Below are positions 40,854 through 50,678 of a stretch of 64,000 bases of DNA, piece after piece. A program made the position numbers and the translations under genes. Numbering within the stretch: position 1 is the stretch's first letter; every line of letters starts with the position of its first letter. The notes under the pieces are model-generated. The model was not told the DNA's origin. It did no database searches and saw nothing but the letters and a program-made list of their open reading frames with translations. The DNA comes from UBA3700 sp963592135 (GTDB taxonomy: Bacteria; Bacillota; Clostridia; Christensenellales; UBA3700): contig CAVAVP010000006.1 in assembly GCA_963592135.1 (NCBI GenBank), positions 1 to 64,000 of the forward strand, in the 5' to 3' direction.

Positions 40854-43613
40854 ATGAAACAAGAAGAACAAAACTTTGAGACCTTATCCATTGAAAAAAC
40901 TAGAGAGTTTTTCAATAGTGATTTAACAAGAGGTTTATCAAGTGAAGACGTAGCAAAAAGACAACAAATCTACGGAAAGAATGAACTCAAAGAAAAAGAA
41001 AAAGATTCTTGGTTTAAGATTTTTATTTCTCAATTAAAAGATCCTATGATTTATGTCTTATTTGCAGCTATTTTAGTTACTATTATTGTCTCTATTTATG
41101 ACACAGTTGTAGCTATTAGAAGCGGCAAGGGATTTGACTTCCTTTCAGTTGGAGATTGGCCAGATGTTATAATAATTTTAGCGGTTATTATAGTAAATGC
41201 AATTATAGGTACTGTACAGGAAATTAAGGCTAACACTTCCCTAGAGGCTTTAAAGAAAATGTCTAGTCCAGAATCTTTAGTTATAAGAGATGGAAAAAGA
41301 ATTAAAATCAAAGCTTCCGAACTTGTACCAGGCGATTTAGTTGTAATAGAAGAAGGAGACACAATAGGTGCAGACCTTCGTTTAATTGAAGCTGTTAATT
41401 TAAAGTGTACTGAATCAAGTTTAACAGGAGAATCAGTTCCAGTTGAAAAAGATGCAAGTATTGTATTTTCAGATAGAGTTGGCATAGGAGATAGAACTAA
41501 CCTTGTCTTTATGTCAACAACGGTTGCCTATGGTAGAGGTATTGGTATTGTTGTAGGCACAGGGATGAACACTGAAATTGGGAAAATTGCTGATGCTCTT
41601 GAAGAGGCTGAAGATGAAGAAACTCCTCTACAAAAGGTTCTTGCAAAACTTTCAAAATTCTTAGGTTATTTAACATTAGGAATTGTTGGAGCCGTTTTAC
41701 TTGCAGAAATAGTTTGGATATTTATAGATAACAATCAAGGAAATGTAGATTCTTGGATTGATTCAGTATTGTCAGCAATATCACTTGCAGTTGCTGCCGT
41801 TCCTGAAGGCTTATCTGCAGTAGTTACGATTGTTTTATCATTAGGTGTTCAAAAGATGGTTCATGCAAATACTATCGTAAGAAAGTTACCATCCGTTGAA
41901 ACACTAGGTGCAGTATCTGTTGTTTGCTCAGATAAAACAGGAACATTAACTCAAAACAAAATGACTGTTGTTGAGGCGTATGTAGATAACACTTTCTTTG
42001 AAGAACAAGACTTTAATGAAAGCAATAAAAACAAATCATTAAGATTCCTAGCTGCAGGTATGTCACTATGCTCTAATGCTACTGTTGATGAAGGAGTTTA
42101 TGGAGACCCAACAGAAATTGCCCTTGTTAATCTTGCAAATAATTTTGGTTTACATAAGAAAGACTTAGAATCTAAAACACCACGTATTTCTGAATATCCT
42201 TTTGATTCAGTAAGAAAAATGATGTCAACAAAGCACTCAAATGGTGATAATTCAATAATTTACACAAAAGGTGCTTTGGATTCAATTTTATCTCATACAA
42301 CAAAAATTTTAGATAATGGTGTTGTAAGAGATATTACAAGTGAAGATCTAGAAAATATAGGTAATGCAAATACTCATTTTGCTAATAATGCACTGCGTGC
42401 ACTTGCTCTTGCTTATACTGAAAAAGATAAAATTGATGAGGAAAATTTGATATTCGTTGGACTTGTTGCTATGATAGATCCTGCTCGTGAAGAAGCTAAG
42501 CCTGCCGTTGAAAAATTTAAACAAGCTGGTATTACTACAGTTATGATTACAGGCGATCATAAGGACACTGCATTTGCTATTGCTAAAAACTTAGGTATTG
42601 TTGAAACAAAAGAACAATGCTTCACTGGCGCAGATGTAGATGCAATGACTGAAGAACAATTACAAGAATGCGTAAAAACAGCTCGTGTATTTGCTCGAGT
42701 ATCCCCTACTAATAAAGTTCAAATAGTAAAAGCTTTCCAGGCAAATGGTAATATTTGTGCCATGACTGGTGATGGCGTAAATGATGCTCCATCTCTAAAG
42801 CAAGCTAATATTGGTATAGCAATGGGAATTACAGGAACCGATGTTGCAAAAGGTGCAGCCGATATGGTTCTTGTAGATGATAACTTTGCTTCAATTGAAA
42901 AAGCCGTTGAAGAAGGCAGAGGAATATATGCGAACATAAAGAAAACAGTTTTATTCTTGTTATCTTCAAATATAGCTGAAGTTTTAATGATGTTTATATT
43001 AATTATAATAGGACTTCCTGCTCCGCTTATTGCAATACACTTATTATGGGTAAATCTTGTTACAGATTCACTTCCAGCAATTGCTCTTGGTATGCAACCT
43101 AAAGAAAAAGGTGTTATGGATGAAAAGCCAAGAGATCCAAATGAAGGCATTTTCGCAAATGGTGGTTTATTAATAACACTAGGCTATGGTGCAATACTTA
43201 CAATTGGAGTCATTATTGCGTACTTTATTCCTGCTTGGCAAGAAAACTTATTCACACTTTCTCAAATAAAGAACCTTTATGAAACAAATGATTTAATATT
43301 ACATCAAGCACAAACAATGGCATTCACTGCACTTGCTCTTGGAGAATTATTCCATATGCTAGGCATGTCTGATGTAAATCACTCCTTTGTACATGTATTT
43401 AAAGATAAAAACTATATGATGGCAATTGCATTCTTCTTAGGTATAGTTCTTCAATTATTTGTAATTGAAGTTCCAGGAGTTAGTGATGTATTTAGTACAG
43501 CTAATTTAACAACAATTGAATGGGCTTGCACTGCAGCGCTTTCTTTGATTCCACTTATACTACATGAGTTGATTGTTTTAATTAAATTTTTAATTAAAAA
43601 ATTCGCTAAATAA
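40854..43613 (+). CDS. P-type cation ATPase (PacL/SERCA-like), probable Mn2+ exporter
   Basis: 919 residues. Features in order: cation ATPase N-terminal domain (about 5-75), two helices, actuator domain with LTGES (about 189), helices with 'AVPEGLSAVV' (the PEGL ion site, about 315), the phosphorylation site SDKTGTLT with Asp360, 'TGDGVNDAP' (about 639) and six C-terminal helices including 'VNLVTDSLPAIALGM'. This type II subfamily moves Ca2+ or Mn2+ out of the cytoplasm. The yybP-ykoY riboswitch upstream makes Mn2+ the best prediction, as for YoaB in Lactococcus. Strong GGAGG before the ATG; monocistronic. Confidence 0.93.
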   Translation: MKQEEQNFETLSIEKTREFFNSDLTRGLSSEDVAKRQQIYGKNELKEKEKDSWFKIFISQLKDPMIYVLFAAILVTIIVSIYDTVVAIRSGKGFDFLSVGDWPDVIIILAVIIVNAIIGTVQEIKANTSLEALKKMSSPESLVIRDGKRIKIKASELVPGDLVVIEEGDTIGADLRLIEAVNLKCTESSLTGESVPVEKDASIVFSDRVGIGDRTNLVFMSTTVAYGRGIGIVVGTGMNTEIGKIADALEEAEDEETPLQKVLAKLSKFLGYLTLGIVGAVLLAEIVWIFIDNNQGNVDSWIDSVLSAISLAVAAVPEGLSAVVTIVLSLGVQKMVHANTIVRKLPSVETLGAVSVVCSDKTGTLTQNKMTVVEAYVDNTFFEEQDFNESNKNKSLRFLAAGMSLCSNATVDEGVYGDPTEIALVNLANNFGLHKKDLESKTPRISEYPFDSVRKMMSTKHSNGDNSIIYTKGALDSILSHTTKILDNGVVRDITSEDLENIGNANTHFANNALRALALAYTEKDKIDEENLIFVGLVAMIDPAREEAKPAVEKFKQAGITTVMITGDHKDTAFAIAKNLGIVETKEQCFTGADVDAMTEEQLQECVKTARVFARVSPTNKVQIVKAFQANGNICAMTGDGVNDAPSLKQANIGIAMGITGTDVAKGAADMVLVDDNFASIEKAVEEGRGIYANIKKTVLFLLSSNIAEVLMMFILIIIGLPAPLIAIHLLWVNLVTDSLPAIALGMQPKEKGVMDEKPRDPNEGIFANGGLLITLGYGAILTIGVIIAYFIPAWQENLFTLSQIKNLYETNDLILHQAQTMAFTALALGELFHMLGMSDVNHSFVHVFKDKNYMMAIAFFLGIVLQLFVIEVPGVSDVFSTANLTTIEWACTAALSLIPLILHELIVLIKFLIKKFAK

Positions 43614-43634
43614 ACAATAATTAAAATACTATAC

Positions 43635-43681
43635 ATCTCCAATATTTATACTAAAAAAGTATATCTATTGGAGATTTTTTA
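43635..43681 (+). terminator. Terminator of the P-type ATPase gene
   Basis: 10-bp repeat ATCTCCAATA/TATTGGAGAT (43635-43644 and 43666-43675) followed by TTTTTT. Confidence 0.85.
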
Positions 43682-43754
43682 TTACAAAAATATATCTTAA
43701 AAGTCAGAACGAAAGTGCAAATAAAATCAATAAAATGCATATTTTTGATTATTG

Positions 43755-43813
43755 AAAATAATAAAAACATGCAGTTTTTCGGATATTTGTTATCTTCAAA
43801 ATTGCATGTTTTT
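43755..43813 (-). terminator. Terminator of the purA-dapL-nth-obgE-yhbY operon
   Basis: Eleven-base arms AAAAACATGCA/TGCATGTTTTT (43763-43773 and 43803-43813) with a 29-nt loop, followed by TTATTATTTT on the minus strand, 22 nt past the yhbY stop. Confidence 0.7.
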
Positions 43814-43834
43814 GGTTATTCTGTAACTTAAATT

Positions 43835-44125
43835 TTATAATATATGCTTTATCTTATCTTTATTACTAAATCTATATAATGTTATTTTTTGTCCTAAGAC
43901 TTGAACTACTTCACTATTTGTATCACTTGCCAATTCTTCAGCTACATCTTTAGCTTTAAAATCAGCATTTTTTAATACAACGATTTTTATTAATTCATGA
44001 GCCTCTAAATATTGATCTATTTCAACAACTACAGAGTCATCAACTCCATTTTTACCAATATGAGTAACTGGACTTAAATTCATTGCTATACTTCTTAATT
44101 TTGCTCTATCTTTACTATTTAACAT
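43835..44125 (-). CDS. yhbY: YhbY, CRM-domain RNA-binding protein
   Basis: 96-residue protein that associates with the 50S precursor. It has the KH-like CRM fold with the characteristic 'VTHIGKNGVDDSVV' (GKNG loop, about 18-31), 'ALEAHELIKIVVL' and 'LGQKITLYR'. It starts 3 nt after obgE. The pairing with obgE, a GTPase also acting on the large subunit, fits a ribosome assembly module. Confidence 0.94.
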   Translation of the reverse strand: MLNSKDRAKLRSIAMNLSPVTHIGKNGVDDSVVVEIDQYLEAHELIKIVVLKNADFKAKDVAEELASDTNSEVVQVLGQKITLYRFSNKDKIKHIL

Positions 44126-44128
44126 ATC

Positions 44129-45385
44129 TTACTCCACAAATTCAAATTCTATATCGGATAATCTTACAATATCCCCTTCTTCACAGCCTGCATCCTTTAA
44201 TGCCGCTATAACACCATTATCTACTAATTTCTTTTGGAAATATCTATTTGATTCAAAATCGCTTAAAACAACATTTCTTACTAAATTATCTACAAGGCCA
44301 CCTACAACTTCATAGCTTCCATCTTCATTTATTAATATTTCAAATGAAGTTCTATCTTTTACTTCTTCTTTTGCTTCTATATGCATAGGTTCTACTTTTG
44401 GAAGAGTTGCTAATTGTTTTACAATTTCATCTAAAAGTTCATTTACTCCTTGCCTTTTTATAGTCGATAGTCTAAATACTTTTTTGCCTATTGCTTTTTC
44501 AAATTCATCTATTTTACTATCATCATCAAGCATATCGCATTTATTTACGCAAACTATTTGCGGAAGAGATGCAAGCAATGAACTATAATTTTTAAGTTCT
44601 TTATTAATAATAAAGTAATCATTAACAGGATCTCTTCCTTCAAATCCTGTAATATCTACAATATGAACAATCAATCTAACTCTTTCTACATGTCTTAAAA
44701 AGCTATGTCCAAGACCTGCACCTTCCGAAGCGCCTTCTATAAGGCCTGGAATATCTGCCATCAAGAAAGACTCATCATAATGTTTTACTACGCCTAAATT
44801 TGGCGATAATGTCGTGAAATGATAGTTTGCAATCTTTGGCTTTGCTGCAGACACAACAGAAAGCAATGTAGATTTACCTACATTTGGGAATCCAACTAAT
44901 CCTACATCTGCAATTGTTTTTAATTCTAGTATTAAAGTTATCTCTTGAGTAGTTTCACCTTTTTGACAAAATCTAGGCGCTTTTCTTTGAGGTGTTGCAA
45001 ATCTTGCATTACCCTTACCTCCTTTTCCGCCTTGAGCGGCAACAAAGGTACTATCCTTATAAAACATATCAGCAATAATTTCGCCTGTTTCTTTATTTTT
45101 AATTGTGGTTCCTCTTGGAACTTTTATATATAAATCTTTGCCGTTTTTACCACGACAATTTTTATTTGAACCATTTGTTCCTTCTTCTGCCCTAAAGTGT
45201 TTAGCGTATTGAAAATCAACTAATGTTGATGAATTATCGTCTGCTATAAAAATAACAGAACCACCATCACCGCCATCGCCGCCATCTGGTCCACCATTAT
45301 CTACGTATTTTTCGGTATGAAAAGAAACGACACCATCGCCACCTTTTCCTGCTTTTATAAAAATTGTTGCTATATCAAGAAACAT
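44129..45385 (-). CDS. obgE: ObgE/CgtA GTPase
   Basis: Essential GTPase in 50S maturation and growth control. The 418-residue protein has the glycine-rich Obg fold (1-157, many GGxGG turns), the G domain with G1 GFPNVGKST (about 165), G3 'DIPGLIEGASEGAGLGHSFLRH', G4 'NKCD' and a C-terminal OCT domain (about 345-418). Its ATG overlaps the nth stop. It sits between nth and yhbY. Confidence 0.97.
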   Translation of the reverse strand: MFLDIATIFIKAGKGGDGVVSFHTEKYVDNGGPDGGDGGDGGSVIFIADDNSSTLVDFQYAKHFRAEEGTNGSNKNCRGKNGKDLYIKVPRGTTIKNKETGEIIADMFYKDSTFVAAQGGKGGKGNARFATPQRKAPRFCQKGETTQEITLILELKTIADVGLVGFPNVGKSTLLSVVSAAKPKIANYHFTTLSPNLGVVKHYDESFLMADIPGLIEGASEGAGLGHSFLRHVERVRLIVHIVDITGFEGRDPVNDYFIINKELKNYSSLLASLPQIVCVNKCDMLDDDSKIDEFEKAIGKKVFRLSTIKRQGVNELLDEIVKQLATLPKVEPMHIEAKEEVKDRTSFEILINEDGSYEVVGGLVDNLVRNVVLSDFESNRYFQKKLVDNGVIAALKDAGCEEGDIVRLSDIEFEFVE

Positions 45386-46020
45386 TATTTATTTCTCCCT
45401 GTTTTACAATATTCTTTAATCTTGCATAAATTACACTCAGGTTTTCTTGCATGACATGTATATCTTCCTAAGAAAATCAATAAATGATGTGCTCTTATCC
45501 ATTTTTCATTAGGTATTATTTTCATTAGTTTTTGTTCTACTTTTAAAGGACCTTTGCTGTTTGCAAGCCCTATTCTATTTGAAACACGTAGAACATGTGT
45601 ATCAACAGCAATTGCACTTTCTTTAAAAGCTTCTGCCATCACAACATTTGCTGTCTTTCTTCCAACTCCTGAAAGAGTTATTAATTTTTCTATACTATCA
45701 GGAACCTCACCATTAAACTTTTCTATTAATTGTTTTGAACAATTTTGAATATTTTTAGATTTATTCTTATAAAATCCACAAGGTTTAATTAAATTTTCTA
45801 ATTCCTCAATTGGAATATTTGCAAAGTCTTCTGGTCTATTATATTTCTTAAAAAGTTCCTTAGTGACAATATTTACTCTTTTATCTGTACATTGAGCAGA
45901 AAGTATTACTGCTACTAATAATTCAAAATTAGAATTAAAATTAAGCTCACAATGAGCATAAGGATACATCTCCTCTAGTTTTTCTAAAATGGTAGATATA
46001 TCCTTATTTGCATTATTCAT
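45385..46020 (-). CDS. nth: Endonuclease III
   Basis: Bifunctional DNA glycosylase/AP lyase for oxidised pyrimidines. The 211-residue protein has the helix-hairpin-helix 'LSGVGRKTANVVMAEAF' with the catalytic Lys, the catalytic Asp in 'AVDTHVLRVSNRIG' (about 138) and the C-terminal [4Fe-4S] cluster, Cys-X6-Cys-X2-Cys-X5-Cys (about 189-205). It overlaps obgE by one base and follows dapL at 3 nt. Confidence 0.96.
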   Translation of the reverse strand: MNNANKDISTILEKLEEMYPYAHCELNFNSNFELLVAVILSAQCTDKRVNIVTKELFKKYNRPEDFANIPIEELENLIKPCGFYKNKSKNIQNCSKQLIEKFNGEVPDSIEKLITLSGVGRKTANVVMAEAFKESAIAVDTHVLRVSNRIGLANSKGPLKVEQKLMKIIPNEKWIRAHHLLIFLGRYTCHARKPECNLCKIKEYCKTGRNK

Positions 46021-46023
46021 AAA

Positions 46024-47202
46024 TTAAAATAGTTTAACTATTCTCTTTACAGCCTCTTTAGTCACTTCTCTATCTCCAAAAGCTGTTAATCTAAAGTATC
46101 CTTCGCCTTCTTCACCAAAGCCTGCACCTGGTGTTCCTACAACGCCATATTCATTTAATAGTTTATCGAAGAATTCCCAAGATTTCATTCCTTTAGGACA
46201 TTTCATCCAAATATATGGTGAGTTTTCTCCACCAACATACCAAGCACCTACTGAGTCTAAAGCTTCCTTTATAATCTTTGCGTTATCTCTATAATATTGT
46301 AAATTTTCTTGAATTTGTCTTTGACCCTCATCTGTAAATACAGCAGCTGCTGCTCTTTGAATAACATAAGGGGTTCCGTTAAACTTTGTAGATTGACGTC
46401 TATTCCATAAAGCATTAGCTGAAATTCCATCAAAAACAAGCTCTTTTGGAACTACTGTATAACCACAACGAGTACCCGTAAAGCCTGCTGTTTTAGAAAA
46501 TGAACAAATCTCTAAAGCGCAAGTTCTAGCACCCTCAATTTCAAATATAGATTTTGGAAGTGATTTATCTGTAATAAATGCCTCATATGCAGCATCAAAA
46601 ATAATTAGTGCTTTATGAGCATTGGCATAATCTACCCACTTTTTTAATGCGTCCTTTGTATATACTGCTCCAGTTGGATTATTTGGAGAACAAATATATA
46701 TAACATCTGCATCTATATTATCGTTAGGTAGTGGCATAAATCCATTTTCTTTATTTCCTGCAATTGTAGAAATTTTTCTACCACCCATAATATTAACATC
46801 AATATAAGCTGGGTAAACAGGATCTGGAATTAAAACTTTATTTGATGGATCAATAATATCTAGAATATTTCCTAAATCAGATTTAGCTCCATCAGACACA
46901 ATAACTTCATCAATATCTAATTTAACATTATGCTTTGCATAATATTTTACTAATTCTTCTCTTAAAAAGTCATAGCCAAGTTCAGGACCATATCCACGGA
47001 AAGTTTCTTTATGGGCCATCTCATCTACAGCTTTATGCATGGCTTCAATAACCACTGGAGCAAGAGGTAATGTTACATCCCCAATAGATAATTTATAAAC
47101 TGGTTTCCCAGGATTAGCGGCTTGATATTCTCTAACTTTTCTTGCAACTGTTGAGAATAAATAGCTATCTTTTAACTCTAAAAAATGATTATTTAATTTC
47201 AT
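46024..47202 (-). CDS. dapL: LL-diaminopimelate aminotransferase
   Basis: PLP enzyme converting tetrahydrodipicolinate directly to LL-DAP, bypassing the acylated steps of the Dap pathway. The 392-residue protein shows 'YKLSIGDVTLPL', 'DGAKSDLGNI' (about 105), 'YICSPNNPTGAVY' (about 170) and the PLP-Lys motif 'SFSKTAGFTGTRCGY' (about 234-248), which separates DapL from other class I aminotransferases. AGAGG lies before the ATG. It is between purA and nth; no other lysine gene is in the window. Confidence 0.95.
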   Translation of the reverse strand: MKLNNHFLELKDSYLFSTVARKVREYQAANPGKPVYKLSIGDVTLPLAPVVIEAMHKAVDEMAHKETFRGYGPELGYDFLREELVKYYAKHNVKLDIDEVIVSDGAKSDLGNILDIIDPSNKVLIPDPVYPAYIDVNIMGGRKISTIAGNKENGFMPLPNDNIDADVIYICSPNNPTGAVYTKDALKKWVDYANAHKALIIFDAAYEAFITDKSLPKSIFEIEGARTCALEICSFSKTAGFTGTRCGYTVVPKELVFDGISANALWNRRQSTKFNGTPYVIQRAAAAVFTDEGQRQIQENLQYYRDNAKIIKEALDSVGAWYVGGENSPYIWMKCPKGMKSWEFFDKLLNEYGVVGTPGAGFGEEGEGYFRLTAFGDREVTKEAVKRIVKLF

Positions 47203-47213
47203 ATTATTGCCTC

Positions 47214-48500
47214 TTAGTCATTCCAAAGCATATATGCTTCTCTTTCTGCACCAACTGAAACAAGTGAGATATTACATCCTACTTTTTCTTCAATGAACTT
47301 AATATAATCATAAGCTTCTTTTGGTAATTCTTCAGGTTTTCTACATTTTGAAATATCACATTTCCAACCTGGCAAATATTCAATTACTGGTTTTGCATCA
47401 TCAAGAGATTTTCCACGTGGGAAATCTGTAGTAATCTTACCATTAATATCATAAGCAACACATACCGGAATCTTATCCATATAAGAAAGAACATCAACCT
47501 TAGTTAAAGCAACTTCATCTGCGCCTTGACACATAACACCATATTTTGATGCTACAACATCGAATGCTCCTACTCTTCTTGGTCTTCCTGTTGCTGCACC
47601 ATACTCGCCGCCTGCATCACGAAGAGCTTTTTTATCTTCTTCACTCATACCTAGTTCTACAGTAAATGGTCCTTCACCTACACATGAAGAATAAGCTTTC
47701 ATAATACCGATAGATTTATCTAATCTTAAATTTGGAACTCCTGCACCAATTGGAGCATAAGCTGCAATCGAGTTTGAAGAACTTGTATAAGGATTAATAC
47801 CAAAATCAATATCACGTAAAGCACCAAGTTGTGCTTCGAATAATATTTTCTTTCCTGCTTTATGTTGATCATTTAAATATTTAGACATATTAACAACAAA
47901 TGGTTTTAATCTATCACCATATGTTTTTAAGTAATCCATCATTTCATCAACACTAACTGGATCTGCTCCATATCCCTTGCAAATTAATAAATTCTTATAT
48001 TCTACAATACCTGCAACTTTTTCTCTAAGTACAGCTTCATCTTCGAATAAATCACCCATCATTATAATTTTCTTAGCATACTTATCCGAATATACTGGAG
48101 CAATACCACGACGAGTTGAACCAAACTTTTTACCTGCAAGTCTTTCTTCTTCTAAACAATCTAATTGAATATGATAAGGCATTACAATTACTGCTCTTTC
48201 AGAAATTTTTAAATTATCTGGTGTAATTTTAATTCCGCCTGCGATTAATTTATCCATTTCACCGCATAGGTGTTTCATATCGATAACCATACCATTTCCC
48301 ATGATATTTACATTATCTTCTCTTAAAATACCTGATGGTAATAAGTTTAAAATAAACTTACCCTTATCATTTATAACAGTGTGACCTGCATTGTTTCCAC
48401 CTTGATAGCGGCAAACAATATCATATTCTTGTGATACTAAATCAACAATACGTCCTTTACCTTCGTCACCCCAGTTAATTCCTACAATAGCTGTTAACAT
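47214..48500 (-). CDS. purA: Adenylosuccinate synthase
   Basis: First step from IMP to AMP. The 428-residue protein opens with the P-loop 'GINWGDEGKGRIVD' (7-20), and shows 'YQGGNNAGHTV' (about 33), the IMP site 'GSTRRGIAPVYSDK' (about 126) and 'EAQLGALRDIDFG' (about 221), and 'GRPRRVGAFD' (about 305). AAGGAGA before the ATG. It follows the small FakA-like gene at 38 nt. The intermediate's lyase, purB, is not here. Confidence 0.96.
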   Translation of the reverse strand: MLTAIVGINWGDEGKGRIVDLVSQEYDIVCRYQGGNNAGHTVINDKGKFILNLLPSGILREDNVNIMGNGMVIDMKHLCGEMDKLIAGGIKITPDNLKISERAVIVMPYHIQLDCLEEERLAGKKFGSTRRGIAPVYSDKYAKKIIMMGDLFEDEAVLREKVAGIVEYKNLLICKGYGADPVSVDEMMDYLKTYGDRLKPFVVNMSKYLNDQHKAGKKILFEAQLGALRDIDFGINPYTSSSNSIAAYAPIGAGVPNLRLDKSIGIMKAYSSCVGEGPFTVELGMSEEDKKALRDAGGEYGAATGRPRRVGAFDVVASKYGVMCQGADEVALTKVDVLSYMDKIPVCVAYDINGKITTDFPRGKSLDDAKPVIEYLPGWKCDISKCRKPEELPKEAYDYIKFIEEKVGCNISLVSVGAEREAYMLWND

Positions 48501-48538
48501 TTATATATCTCCTTATAACAAAAATTTATTTTTCTTAT

Positions 48539-48787
48539 TTAACCTTTTAAACCATGAGATTGTCTTTCCATATCTTCAACAACAATATCATAAATAGTTC
48601 CTATTGTTGAACAATACTCTAAAACTTTCCATGGTTCATCTGTATGAAAATGAATCTTTAATGTTTCTTCATCTCCAGCAACGACTAAACAATCTCCGTC
48701 TAAATCGTTTTCAAAATACTCTATTACATCCTCTCTATCTAATTTACATCCATCAATTAGTAACTGTGTATCATACTTATTTACCAT
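48539..48787 (-). CDS. Stand-alone FakA/YloV-type domain protein
   Basis: 82-residue protein that matches one domain of FakA/YloV (DAK fusion): 'KYDTQLLIDG', 'GDCLVVAGDEETLKIHFHTDEPWKVLEYCSTIG' and 'VVEDMERQ' correspond to the 'YcTe.ll..........GDSlvvvgd....kvHvHt..P..vle.a...G.l....i.nM..Q' stretch of the middle to C-terminal domain. The kinase-type DAK domains are absent. Small proteins of this kind are known in Clostridia but their role is unknown. It heads the operon of purA; its ribosome site (AAAGG) is weak. Confidence 0.8.
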   Translation of the reverse strand: MVNKYDTQLLIDGCKLDREDVIEYFENDLDGDCLVVAGDEETLKIHFHTDEPWKVLEYCSTIGTIYDIVVEDMERQSHGLKG

Positions 48788-48870
48788 ATATAACCCTAAC
48801 CTTTATTTTTTTTGTTGAATTTTAGTCTTTTTTATTATAAATAAAACAACGACAAAAACACACATTAAGT

Positions 48871-48879
48871 ATTATAGCA
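48871..48879 (-). promoter_or_regulatory. Extended -10 promoter of the purA operon
   Basis: TGCTATAAT (48879-48871) on the minus strand, with a poor -35. It sits in the 349-bp stretch 48788-49136, which otherwise holds only the guaA terminator and AT-rich sequence. Confidence 0.5.
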
Positions 48880-49082
48880 TAAACAAATATGACATTGTAT
48901 TGTTATTTATAAACTTTTAAGCAAAAGTTAATTGAAAAAGAAAAATTGTTGACATTATTTTTGAATGCAACTAAAAATTTATATATTCATAATTATTATA
49001 TTCACGAATTTATAAACAAAAAAAATTAAATAAAATCCTAACAATTGCTTCCCCTGATTCAATATATTTTTTCGTAAAATTG

Positions 49083-49129
49083 CATGAAAAAAAACTGAAA
49101 CCTTTGATTTAATCATTAGTTTCAGTTTT
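49083..49129 (-). terminator. Terminator of guaA
   Basis: Perfect 11-bp repeat (AAAACTGAAAC, 49091-49101 with 49119-49129), 17-nt loop, T run on the minus strand, 7 nt past the guaA stop. Confidence 0.9.
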
Positions 49130-49136
49130 TTATTTT

Positions 49137-50678
49137 TTATTCAAATTCTATAGTTGCTGGTGGTTTTGATGTAATATCATACATTACTCTATTTACATGT
49201 TTAACTTCATTTACTATACGAGTTGAAACTCTTCCTAAAATATCATAAGGAATTTGAGCCCAATCTGCTGTCATAAAGTCAGATGTACTTACAGCACGTA
49301 ATGCAATAGCATAATCATATGTTCTAAAATCACCCATAACTCCTACTGATTGCATGTTTGTTAAAGCTGCAAAATATTGACCTAAAGTTTTATCCACCCC
49401 TGCTTTTGCTATTTCTTCTCTATATATAGCATCTGCATCTTGAACAATCTTAACCTTTTCTGCAGTTACTTCTCCGATAATTCTAATACCAAGACCTGGT
49501 CCTGGGAATGGTTGACGATAAACTAGGTAATCAGGAATGCCTAATTCCAATCCTACTTTTCTAACCTCATCCTTAAATAGTAAACGTAAAGGTTCAATAA
49601 TTTCTTTAAAGTTTACTACTGATGGAAGGCCTCCTACATTATGATGAGATTTAATTACAGCACTTTTTCCTAAACCTGATTCAATTACATCAGGATAAAT
49701 TGTACCTTGAACTAAAAAGTCTACTGCTCCAATTTTCTTAGCTTCATCTTCAAATACTCTAATAAACTCTTCACCAATAATTTTTCTCTTCTTTTCTGGT
49801 TCTGTAACGCCCTTTAATTTTGCATAAAATCTTTCTTGAGCATTAACTCTAATAAAGTTCAATTTATATGGCCCATTTGGTCCAAAAACAGCCTCTACTT
49901 CATCGCCTTCATTTTTTCTAAGTAGACCATGATCTACAAATACACATGTTAATTGTTCACCAACTGCCTTAGATAATAATACTGCAGCGACAGAAGAATC
50001 TACACCACCAGATAATGCGCATAAAACTTTACCTTTGCCGACTTTAGCTCTTATTTGTTCAATGCTTGTTTTTACAAAGGAATCCATTCTCCAATCGCCA
50101 CTGCATCCACAAACATCAAAAACGAAGCCTGCCAACATTTTATTACCTTCTACTGAGTGCATAACTTCAGGATGGAATTGTACTGCATATAACTTCTTTT
50201 GTACATTTTGCATAGCTGCAACTGGGCAAACTGGTGTTTTTCCAACAATTTCAAAACCTTCAGGAACCTTTGCTACATAATCTGTATGACTCATCCAAGT
50301 AATTGTCTCATTTGAACAGTTTTTAAATAACAACGATTTTGTGTCTACATTTACTAAAGTTTTACCATATTCGCTAGTTGGAGCATGCTCTACAACACCA
50401 CCTAAAGAATATGCCATAAATTGGCAACCATAACATATACCAAGTATTGGATATCCCAAATCAAAGATTGCCTTATCTACTTTGGGAGAATCTTCTCCAT
50501 AAACCGAATTAGGACCACCTGTAAAAATGATTCCTTTTGGATTAATTTCCTTAATTTTTTCAATTGAAATCGAATATGGATACATTTCACAGTATACATT
50601 CAAATCTCTTACACGTCTTGCTATTAGTTGGTTATATTGACCACCAAAATCTAGAACTAATATTGTCTCGTTTTTCAT
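49137..50678 (-). CDS. guaA: GMP synthase (glutamine-hydrolysing)
   Basis: XMP to GMP. The 513-residue protein has the class I glutaminase domain (1-190) with nucleophile Cys in 'GICYGCQFMA' (about 80) and 'QFHPEVMHS' (His/Glu), the ATP-pyrophosphatase domain with P-loop 'ALSGGVDSSV' (about 225) and the C-terminal dimerisation domain ending 'KPPATIEFE'. Its start overlaps the stop of the P-type ATPase gene by 4 nt (ATGA), an odd partnership for a purine gene. Followed by a strong terminator. Confidence 0.97.
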   Translation of the reverse strand: MKNETILVLDFGGQYNQLIARRVRDLNVYCEMYPYSISIEKIKEINPKGIIFTGGPNSVYGEDSPKVDKAIFDLGYPILGICYGCQFMAYSLGGVVEHAPTSEYGKTLVNVDTKSLLFKNCSNETITWMSHTDYVAKVPEGFEIVGKTPVCPVAAMQNVQKKLYAVQFHPEVMHSVEGNKMLAGFVFDVCGCSGDWRMDSFVKTSIEQIRAKVGKGKVLCALSGGVDSSVAAVLLSKAVGEQLTCVFVDHGLLRKNEGDEVEAVFGPNGPYKLNFIRVNAQERFYAKLKGVTEPEKKRKIIGEEFIRVFEDEAKKIGAVDFLVQGTIYPDVIESGLGKSAVIKSHHNVGGLPSVVNFKEIIEPLRLLFKDEVRKVGLELGIPDYLVYRQPFPGPGLGIRIIGEVTAEKVKIVQDADAIYREEIAKAGVDKTLGQYFAALTNMQSVGVMGDFRTYDYAIALRAVSTSDFMTADWAQIPYDILGRVSTRIVNEVKHVNRVMYDITSKPPATIEFE

